36,482 nucleotides of DNA from an uncultured Acidimicrobiales bacterium (lineage in GTDB: Bacteria; Actinomycetota; Acidimicrobiia; Acidimicrobiales; SHLQ01): contig CAKZVC010000022.1 in the NCBI GenBank assembly GCA_937922235.1, forward strand, positions 1 through 36,482, given 5' to 3'. The translations under genes and the position numbers were made by a program. Positions 31,074 to 36,482 of the stretch are shown in pieces (position 1 is the stretch's first letter; every line of letters begins with the position of its first letter). The notes below the pieces were generated by a model. That model did no database searches. It was not told the origin of the DNA and was given only the letters and a program-made list of their open reading frames with translations.

Positions 31074-32252
31074 CTAGCCGCCGAGCGCTTGAAGCGATTC
31101 GAGCGAGAAGCAGCCGGTCATGACTTCGATTGCGGCTGGCGGGAGGTCTCCTCCGTTGGCCATGGCGATGAAGATCTCTTCGTCTTGGAATGCTTCGTCG
31201 ATGCAGGTGATCTCTTCGTTGCTGAGCGTGACTGCGCCAGCGAACTGTTCGGCGATCAGCGTGCCGAACCGGGTGCACGTCGACACGACGCTGAACGAAT
31301 CGGGCACGGTAGCGCTTTCTGCGGCATCGACGTCCGCAAAATACGTTGCGAAGATCGATGCGGTGACATCTTCGTCGACGACCTCGAGGATGCAGTCGGC
31401 ATCGATGAACGACGCCATTTCGGGGTCGGCCGTGAACTGCTGCACGAGGAGCTCCCCCAAGTCGAAACAGTTAGCGAATACCGCTGCTGCTGGCTCGATG
31501 GTTTCTGAAGGGGCGGACTCGCCGGCGGTGAAGTGCGCAATGGCCAAGATGACTGCGGGCTGATCGTCATCATCACGGCTTAGGCCGCGGTAGATGCATC
31601 GACCGATCTCCTCGTCCTGGCCTTGGAAGATTGCGTCGTTGCCAAAGTCGATTTCGCTGAGAAATTCGGCTTCAAGGCGAGGACCGGCGCAATCGAGCAG
31701 GATCTCGATCGACGTGGCCTGCTCGTCGATTTCGAGGGTGTCAAACAGCACGCCACGATCGATTCGCAGTTCCGACTGCAGTCGGCCATCGATGCACCCC
31801 TGTTCGGTCTCGTCAAGGCCAAGCTCGCCAGTTTGGAACGCCTGCAGGGCAAAGGCACCGAGGCCGGGCCCAGCATCGGGCAGCACGAACGCCTCTTGTT
31901 CGTCTGCGTCACCGCTCTCGACTGCGTCAGTATCGGTGTCAGGGTCTGCGTCAGATGCCTCGGCGGCGTCTTCGAGACTCTCGGGATCGTCGACCGCCTC
32001 ATCTGCTTCTGGAGCGGTCGTGGCCACGACAGCGATGGAATCATCATCCTCAGCCGCACTTGCTGCTTCAGTTTCGGCGGCCTCATCGACGATCTCACCA
32101 GAGTCCGCGGTCTCGGCCGTCTCGGTTGCGGTCTCTGAACTGCTGGAGCCGCCACAAGCCGCGAGTACCAACCCAGCGAGCAGGAGGATCATTGCGAGCG
32201 ACGCGCTTCGTGTCGAACGGATGGGGCGTGAAGTGGTCTGCACGTGGTTCAT
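31074..32252 (-). CDS. Acidic lipoprotein with four two-cysteine repeats
   Basis: 392-residue predicted lipoprotein. The signal peptide ends in the lipobox LAAC with Cys33, followed by about 90 residues of low-complexity Ala/Glu/Asp/Thr linker. The rest (about 131-392) contains eight cysteines in four tandem units, each with the pattern (D/G/R/T)C-I-x5-8...C-F/A-x-L/R: Cys153/188, 219/262, 287/326 and 350/381. Each unit is a hydrophobic helix-like pair, so the protein probably folds as a four-repeat, four-disulfide ectodomain. I know no named family for it. GGGAA 5 nt before the ATG and TTGACT upstream (weak -35) support the start. Function unknown; a surface binding or stability role is possible. 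Confidence 0.75.
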   Translation of the reverse strand: MNHVQTTSRPIRSTRSASLAMILLLAGLVLAACGGSSSSETATETAETADSGEIVDEAAETEAASAAEDDDSIAVVATTAPEADEAVDDPESLEDAAEASDADPDTDTDAVESGDADEQEAFVLPDAGPGLGAFALQAFQTGELGLDETEQGCIDGRLQSELRIDRGVLFDTLEIDEQATSIEILLDCAGPRLEAEFLSEIDFGNDAIFQGQDEEIGRCIYRGLSRDDDDQPAVILAIAHFTAGESAPSETIEPAAAVFANCFDLGELLVQQFTADPEMASFIDADCILEVVDEDVTASIFATYFADVDAAESATVPDSFSVVSTCTRFGTLIAEQFAGAVTLSNEEITCIDEAFQDEEIFIAMANGGDLPPAAIEVMTGCFSLESLQALGG

Positions 32253-32313
32253 GTCATTTCCCGCTAGTCATGTGAGGTGCCCCAACCGTAGTCAAGGTTG
32301 ATGCGGAGCGAAC

Positions 32314-32355
32314 TGGGGACTCTTCCCCATGCTCACGTGTCCCCCGCGAAACGCG
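32314..32355. repeat. Two small hairpins after the Cys4 protein gene
   Basis: TGGGGA/TCCCCA (32314-32329, loop CTCT) and CGCG/CGCG (32345-32355, loop AAA) lie in the gap between the small Cys4 gene and the lipoprotein start. They could terminate the Cys4 transcript on the minus strand. No T run follows either hairpin. Confidence 0.3.
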
Positions 32356-32369
32356 AGCGACTATGTGGA

Positions 32370-32573
32370 CTAGCGCTGCTCATGACGGAGCTCGGGAACG
32401 AGCCCTACATCAGCAAGTGCCCGCATGGCCCGGAAGTCGTCAAGGCTGATGACAACAGCTTGCTCGACCTCGCGCTCGCCACACAGGTACGTGACGACGC
32501 AGTCTTCGCACGCCGGGGTGCTCTGCATAACGCAGGTGTCGCAATCGATGGTGAGTGAGTCGTGGTTGCTCAT
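32370..32573 (-). CDS. Small zinc-ribbon-like protein
   Basis: 67-residue protein with CxxC pairs at Cys11/14 and Cys22/25 (DCDTC and ACEDC), spaced like a small zinc ribbon, plus Cys31 in YLCGERE. The C-terminal half is a helix (SLDDFRAMRALADVGL). I recognise no named family. ATG 32573 is 7 nt after TAGTGT, so the mRNA is probably leaderless, which supports a real gene. A longer version starting at 32603 is not supported. It may bind a metal and a nucleic acid or protein; this is inference from the Cys pattern only. Confidence 0.6.
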   Translation of the reverse strand: MSNHDSLTIDCDTCVMQSTPACEDCVVTYLCGEREVEQAVVISLDDFRAMRALADVGLVPELRHEQR

Positions 32574-32580
32574 GACCGAA

Positions 32581-32586
32581 ACACTA
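32581..32586 (-). promoter_or_regulatory. -10 box of the Cys4 protein gene
   Basis: TAGTGT on the minus strand ends 7 nt before the ATG at 32573. Confidence 0.5.
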
Positions 32587-32607
32587 GAGATGGGGTGTGA
32601 CATCCTG

Positions 32608-32747
32608 TTTTGCGCTCGGACTTCCGCCGAGATCCGTGGACGCCGACATGGTCGTCCGCTCCGCTCCCTCCCCTCAAGCGCCTTTTGCGCTCGGACTTCC
32701 GCCCAGATCCGTGGACGCCGACATGGTCGTCCGCTCCGCTCCCTCCC
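32608..32747. repeat. 75-bp tandem repeat of a two-hairpin unit
   Basis: A 65-bp unit starting TTTTGCGCTCGGACTTCC occurs at 32608-32672 and again at 32683-32747, a 75-bp period, with one difference in 65. Each unit contains GGAC-gcc-GAC-ATG-GTC-GTCC, a 7-bp hairpin with a 3-nt bulge and an ATG loop, preceded by CTCGG...CCGAG. The single difference breaks one pair of the second copy of that first hairpin. It lies between two minus-strand genes. The 258-nt stretch 32574-32831 holds this repeat and no evident gene. Confidence 0.8.
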
Positions 32748-32831
32748 GACGATCGCTTTCTCTTGACGACGTTTGAAGCGTCAGCGGCAAACTCGAGTTC
32801 GGCGAAGCCCGCCAGGGCTGAGCCGATACGG

Positions 32832-33209
32832 TTACTCGTCAGGGAACAGACCTGGCTCGCCGTCGCGATCGTTCCTGCGGCGCTCCTCACGCTCACGCTC
32901 CCACTCATCGCACTCCGGAGCGAACCGCTCCTCAGCATCGCTGCGATCGATGTTGCACTCTTCCTCGAGGCGACGATCTCGCTCCTCAACGTCTTCACGA
33001 TCGTCGCGGTCATCGACGAATTGTCGTTCAGCATCACGACGGTTGGGTTCCTCGTCGTCGCCACCTTGCCACAGCCCGATGACCAGGCCCGCGCACATCA
33101 AGAACGCCGCAAGCACGCCGAACCCGATAAGGAAGTTGCCCAGCTGATCGCCAGGCTGCTTTGGTGGCGTTGACGGTGCCTGGTTGTTGGTCTCGAGTGT
33201 TTCGTTCAT
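32832..33209 (-). CDS. Small membrane protein with a highly charged tail
   Basis: 125-residue protein with a Pro/Gln-rich N-terminus, one membrane helix at about 24-47 (FLIGFGVLAAFLMCAGLVIGLW), and a tail of about 75 residues that is almost entirely Arg, Asp and Glu, with two cysteines (ECNID and ECDEW). The tail could be a charged single helix. No family recognised. A weak AGGGA lies 12 nt before the ATG. It sits 36 nt after the gene for another single-pass protein, so the two may be co-transcribed. Confidence 0.55.
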   Translation of the reverse strand: MNETLETNNQAPSTPPKQPGDQLGNFLIGFGVLAAFLMCAGLVIGLWQGGDDEEPNRRDAERQFVDDRDDREDVEERDRRLEEECNIDRSDAEERFAPECDEWEREREERRRNDRDGEPGLFPDE

Positions 33210-33245
33210 GGCATTGATACGTCCCTGAAAGCGATCTGGTTCCCG

Positions 33246-33833
33246 TTACGAACCGAACATCTGTGGTGGATAGGCCTCGATCTCTTCGATCGTGGCTAGG
33301 GCGTCGTCCCCAGCAAAGGCATAGAGCACGGCATCGGGATGTTCATCTTGAAAGAAGCGGTACATCGTCACCCAGACGAACGTTCGACAGCCGTCTTCGC
33401 AGCCAGCCGGACGATCGAGCGTCGTGATCTCACCTGAGCGGACAAGAGTTGCCTGGGTCTCCGAGCGCACGGCGATGCCGGCATACCCGATCGCGACGTC
33501 GAACGGGTTTTCGATCGCGAACTGCAAGTCTTCATCGCCTGGTGGTAGCAACAGTTCAATTTCCAGGAATTGCGTGTCGTGGTCTTTCGCCACCGCCGTT
33601 ACCAGCGACGGAGTGCCGAGCGCGGCGATGTCGAGTTCAGGAGCAACATCGACTGGAGGCTCTTGTGCGTACACAACTTCATCTTCGAAAAAGTCATCAG
33701 GCGGGTTCATCGCATTGGCGGTCATCAACCCAAGGATGAGGGCGCCAAGGAGAACAACGAACGGAATCGCTACGACCACGCTCACCAGCAGCCACATCGC
33801 TGAAAACGATTTCTTGGGTGTTCTGGCTTCCAT
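33246..33833 (-). CDS. Single-pass membrane protein of unknown function
   Basis: 195-residue protein with one membrane helix at about 12-36 and a soluble outer domain. The domain has alternating short strands (FLEIELLLPPGDEDLQFAIE, IGYAGIAV, FVWVTMYRFF) and one close Cys pair (GCEDGC), so it is probably a beta-rich extracytoplasmic domain. I recognise no family. ATG 33833 is chosen to begin MEARTPKK before the helix; a GTG at 33881 would add 16 polar residues. No clear Shine-Dalgarno sequence or -10 box is seen. Confidence 0.6.
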   Translation of the reverse strand: MEARTPKKSFSAMWLLVSVVVAIPFVVLLGALILGLMTANAMNPPDDFFEDEVVYAQEPPVDVAPELDIAALGTPSLVTAVAKDHDTQFLEIELLLPPGDEDLQFAIENPFDVAIGYAGIAVRSETQATLVRSGEITTLDRPAGCEDGCRTFVWVTMYRFFQDEHPDAVLYAFAGDDALATIEEIEAYPPQMFGS

Positions 33834-33927
33834 AGGGTTATGACGATCGCTCGGGGAATGAAGTTCCCAACGTATCGGCACCTATTTGCTCGCGCCTGAG
33901 GGCGTCGCTGTCCTGACTTTTCGGTCG

Positions 33928-35142
33928 CTACGCCAAAAGGTCGATCAGTTGTGCGCTCGAGATCACATTTGCGCCGCTGCTTGCCGCTCCGGCGCGCACT
34001 CGCTTGTCCGAACTCACCACCGTGACGGGGCGACTCTGATCTGTCGAACCCACCGCATCGATGATCACATCGTCGGCTTCGACTCCGTCGGGGCTGAACC
34101 GAATGCGTACCCCTCGATCACGCCCCGCTCCCCCAACCGCTCCGACATCGGCTCCGTCGAACACCACGTCAAACGTTGCCGAAACGCGGGCGGCGATGGC
34201 GCAGAGGCCTTGCTCGAGCCAGTCGCGCTGTCGCTCAAGTTCCCAGTCGTCATGGGCGAGCTTCGTGACGTTGTAGCCGTCAACAAGCACGGTCATATTC
34301 GGGATCGATAGCAAGTACTCTGCGTAGTCGACCGAGCTGTCGACCAGTCCGTGCGGAACCGGCAGGGCGACTCGGCGAGCAACCGGCACTCGCTCGGGGG
34401 TCGCTGCTCGACGCAGAGAGCTGAGCTGGTCTGCCATGTTGGCTATCGACCCTTCCAGCACATCGACCGCAAGACGGACCTCCTCGTCGCTGACAGCTCC
34501 GCCGACCGCAGTGGTTGACAGTTGTGCTGCGGTCATGGTTTCGACCAACGCTTCCAGGCGCTTCCGTTCGGCGATGTGGCGGGCCATGATCTCTTCGGTT
34601 CGCTTCAGCTCAGCCACGGCCCGGTGGCGCTGTTCGGCGAGCTCGGTGTTCGAGGCGGCCAGCTCGTCACGCTCGACCCGGAGGGTGTCGCGCTCGCTCG
34701 TTGCCTCAGCGGCTAACGCCTCCGCCGCGTCGAGCTGACTCGTTGCCTCTGCGAGTTCGGCTTCTGCTCGTTGGCGAGCTCGGTCAGCAACATCGAGTTG
34801 ATGTTCAAGCTTCTTCGACGGCGCGCTCGAGGTGATGATTGGCTCGTCGGCGGCCTCGAGCATTTGGTTGACGAACCTTTCCCAGCCGTCGCCGCGTTCG
34901 ACGTAGGCAAGGCCGGTTCGCCCGACGGTCTTCTCGTCGGCTGCCTCGGCGACGCGAGCTCGAAACTCATCATCGGTGTTAAGCACGTCGAGAACGGCGT
35001 CTTTGGCCTTGTCGGGCAGCTTGGCGAACTTCAGCATCGGCACGAGGCGGGCCGGTGGTGGAATCGGCGGCTTGGCCTTCTTCCCCTTCTTGGCCACCGC
35101 CAGCGCAAGATCGAGTAGCGGGTCGAACAGCGATGACGCCAT
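33928..35142 (-). CDS. NYN-domain (YacP-like) protein with coiled coil
   Basis: 404-residue protein. The C-terminal 150 residues are a YacP-type NYN domain, a PIN-like metal-dependent ribonuclease fold, with acidic residues in VLVDGYNVTKL, VVFDGADVG, EADDVIIDAV and VVSSDKRVR and the ending VISSAQLIDLL. The middle (about 110-215) is a strong coiled coil (LEHQLDVADRARQRAEAELAEA). The N-terminal 100 residues are helical and shared by actinobacterial homologues. YacP-like proteins are linked to rRNA or mRNA processing. It starts 14 nt after the trpD-like stop, so it is probably the second gene of that transcript. Confidence 0.85.
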   Translation of the reverse strand: MASSLFDPLLDLALAVAKKGKKAKPPIPPPARLVPMLKFAKLPDKAKDAVLDVLNTDDEFRARVAEAADEKTVGRTGLAYVERGDGWERFVNQMLEAADEPIITSSAPSKKLEHQLDVADRARQRAEAELAEATSQLDAAEALAAEATSERDTLRVERDELAASNTELAEQRHRAVAELKRTEEIMARHIAERKRLEALVETMTAAQLSTTAVGGAVSDEEVRLAVDVLEGSIANMADQLSSLRRAATPERVPVARRVALPVPHGLVDSSVDYAEYLLSIPNMTVLVDGYNVTKLAHDDWELERQRDWLEQGLCAIAARVSATFDVVFDGADVGAVGGAGRDRGVRIRFSPDGVEADDVIIDAVGSTDQSRPVTVVSSDKRVRAGAASSGANVISSAQLIDLLA

Positions 35143-35156
35143 TGGTTCGTCGACTA

Positions 35157-36215
35157 CTACTCGGCCGAAGCCGAAACGAGTTCGCCCAACTTGGCCGCTG
35201 CCCCGCCAGAGTCGATGGCCTCGGCACTGAGCTCGAGCCCAGTCTCAATGTCGGCGGCGACTCCCGCGACGACGAGTCCGGCAGCGGCATTGAGCATGAC
35301 GATGTCGCGAACGGCGCGGTCTTTCGAAGAGACGCGTTCACCAGCGAAAACTCGCCGGGCAATATCGGCGTTGACGGCAGCATCCCCACCGTCGAGAGCG
35401 CCGTCAGCGGGTTTGGCGATTCCGAGGGCTTGGGGGTCGATGCTGATCGTCGCGATCTCGCCGTTGGCGAGCTGGTGAACAGTGGATGGACCGTTCGTCG
35501 TGAGCTCATCGAGCGAACCCGCGCCGGTGACGACCCAGGCTGCGTCTGAACCAGTGGCTCGCAATACGTCGATCATGCGGGCTCCGAGCTCGGCGTCGGC
35601 GGTGCCGACGATTTGGCGCGTGACCCGTCCGGGGTGAGCGAGCGGGCCGAGCGTGTTGAACACGGTGGGCACACCCAGCTGGACGCGTACGGGGCCGGCG
35701 TGCCGCAGCGCCGGGTGATATGCCTTGGCAAAGGCGAATCCGACACCAATGGTTGAGACGATTTCGCCGAGCTTGTCGGGCGACACCTCGAAGTTGACGC
35801 CGAGCTGTTCGAGCAGGTCGAAGCTGCCCGACGTTGATGACGCCTTGCGGTTGCCGTGCTTGCAGACGGTGGCTCCAGCAGCCGAAGCCACGAAGCAGGC
35901 CATGGTCGATACGTTCACCGCAGCAACGCGGCGGGCGGGTGACCCGCCCATGCCAACAATGTCGATCGTCCCCTCAGGAACGTGCAGCGGCGTGGCGGCG
36001 TCGTGCATAACGCCCACCATCGCAGCGAGCTCTTCGGTCGTTTGCCCCTTGATGCCAAGCGCAGTGACAAACCCTGCGATCTGGGCCTCGGTGGCGTTGC
36101 CAGCAAGGATCTCGGCCAGTACCGCAGCGGCGTGGGGTCCGGGAAGATCTGTTCCCGCCATCAGGGCCGCAAGCGTCCCTTTCCAACCACCAAAGTCGTC
36201 AAGCGCTGAAGTCAT
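35157..36215 (-). CDS. trpD: Anthranilate phosphoribosyltransferase TrpD (divergent PRPP loop)
   Basis: 352-residue class IV phosphoribosyltransferase, expected to transfer phosphoribose from PRPP to anthranilate in tryptophan synthesis. It has the helical N-terminal domain (FVTALGIKGQTTEELAAMV), KHGNRKASSTSGSFDLLEQLGV at 119-140, LGPLAHPG and Asp236-Glu237 in SLDELTTNGPST, which bind Mg2+. The PRPP loop, usually GTGGDG, reads GMGGSPARRVAAVNVST at 88-104: Thr to Met and the Asp lost. No other trp gene is near. It starts 6 nt after a TAGTTT box and is followed by the NYN gene. Confidence 0.82.
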   Translation of the reverse strand: MTSALDDFGGWKGTLAALMAGTDLPGPHAAAVLAEILAGNATEAQIAGFVTALGIKGQTTEELAAMVGVMHDAATPLHVPEGTIDIVGMGGSPARRVAAVNVSTMACFVASAAGATVCKHGNRKASSTSGSFDLLEQLGVNFEVSPDKLGEIVSTIGVGFAFAKAYHPALRHAGPVRVQLGVPTVFNTLGPLAHPGRVTRQIVGTADAELGARMIDVLRATGSDAAWVVTGAGSLDELTTNGPSTVHQLANGEIATISIDPQALGIAKPADGALDGGDAAVNADIARRVFAGERVSSKDRAVRDIVMLNAAAGLVVAGVAADIETGLELSAEAIDSGGAAAKLGELVSASAE

Positions 36216-36221
36216 GGGTCA

Positions 36222-36227
36222 AAACTA
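36222..36227 (-). promoter_or_regulatory. -10 box of trpD
   Basis: TAGTTT on the minus strand ends 6 nt before the trpD ATG at 36215, again a leaderless arrangement. An 8-bp GCCCGGCC/GGCCGGGC hairpin lies just upstream at 36228-36265. Confidence 0.5.
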
Positions 36228-36277
36228 GCCCGGCCCGACCATCACCACGAAGGCGACGGCCGGGCCGAAGAGACAAT

Positions 36278-36318
36278 TTTGAACCGCTAGGTACGCCGTG
36301 CGTACCTAGCGGTTCAAA
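36278..36318. terminator. 18-bp perfect hairpin between katG and trpD
   Basis: Arms 36278-36295 and 36301-36318 are perfectly complementary over 18 bp around a 5-nt loop. The hairpin begins 11 nt after the katG stop on the minus strand and probably ends katG transcription. It is not followed by a T run, so it may act as an intrinsic terminator of the actinobacterial, tail-less kind or as a 3'-end stabiliser. Confidence 0.6.
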
Positions 36319-36329
36319 TATGTGAGGTG

Positions 36330-36482
<153 letters not shown>

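Noticed and set aside
32608..32747. Possible CRISPR array
   Set aside because: Only two copies with a 10-nt gap and repeat units of 65 bp. No spacers of normal size and no cas genes are in the window.
32570..33064. Minus-strand frame through the 75-bp tandem repeat with a duplicated SGADDHVGVHGS segment
   Set aside because: The duplication is just the DNA tandem repeat translated. The frame overlaps the small membrane protein gene out of phase and has no start signal.
36311..36319. GGTTCAAAT resembles a tRNA T-loop
   Set aside because: It is one arm of the perfect 18-bp hairpin; no acceptor, D or anticodon arms can be drawn around it.

Overview
The window is a GC-rich bacterial chromosome segment from an actinobacterium. 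The gene families and their arrangement (MtrA-MtrB-LpqB-like signalling, DUF3040, a MoxR/DUF58/transglutaminase operon, a PimB-like mannosyltransferase, meso-DAP-type MurE) fit a member of Acidimicrobiia or a close relative. That placement is inferred from gene content, because no rRNA or tRNA gene was found. No CRISPR array, transposase, integrase or prophage gene was found.

Layout. Positions 1-7988 (minus strand) hold the front part of the division and cell wall (dcw) cluster, in transcription order mraZ, rsmH, ftsL, ftsI, murE, mraY, murD and the first codons of the next gene (probably ftsW). murF is absent from its usual slot between murE and mraY. The genes from rsmH to murD overlap by 4 nt at each junction. 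A long structured RNA lies between mraZ and rsmH, and three 10-bp-spaced MraZ-like boxes lie on the mraZ promoter. Positions 8224-12048 hold a lipoate-ligase-like gene, a secreted calcium-repeat protein, a small winged-helix-like protein and an 88-residue conserved-looking protein. Positions 12170-16825 (plus) form a MoxR ATPase - DUF58 - 51-residue ORF - membrane transglutaminase operon.

Positions 16862-18664 (minus) hold a DUF3040 membrane protein and DNA polymerase IV. Positions 18701-22784 (plus) hold a small membrane protein, an inositol monophosphatase, then an MtrA-like regulator, an MtrB-like kinase and a short GerMN lipoprotein. Phosphofructokinase (minus) and glycerol kinase (plus) follow as a divergent pair. 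Positions 25476-36482 are all minus strand: a ROK sugar kinase, a protein resembling an ABC/SMC-type ATPase without a P-loop, an SRPBCC protein, a membrane protein, a mannosyltransferase, queG, a Cys-repeat lipoprotein, small membrane and zinc-ribbon-like proteins, a NYN-domain protein, a TrpD-like transferase and the 3' end of katG.

Two observations stand out. First, twelve first-in-transcript or free-standing genes carry TANNNT, a -10 box, 6-9 nt before the chosen start codon, usually with no Shine-Dalgarno sequence. This implies pervasive leaderless transcription, including both sides of a 36-bp divergent region. Second, the rsmH leader can fold into a helix whose only imperfections in the 20-bp core are G-U pairs in the sense strand, as expected for an mraW-type cis-regulatory RNA. 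Also notable are an apparent pseudo-ATPase encoded with an SRPBCC protein and a zinc-motif-less ROK kinase, a lipoprotein with four tandem two-cysteine repeats, and a 75-bp tandem repeat of hairpins.
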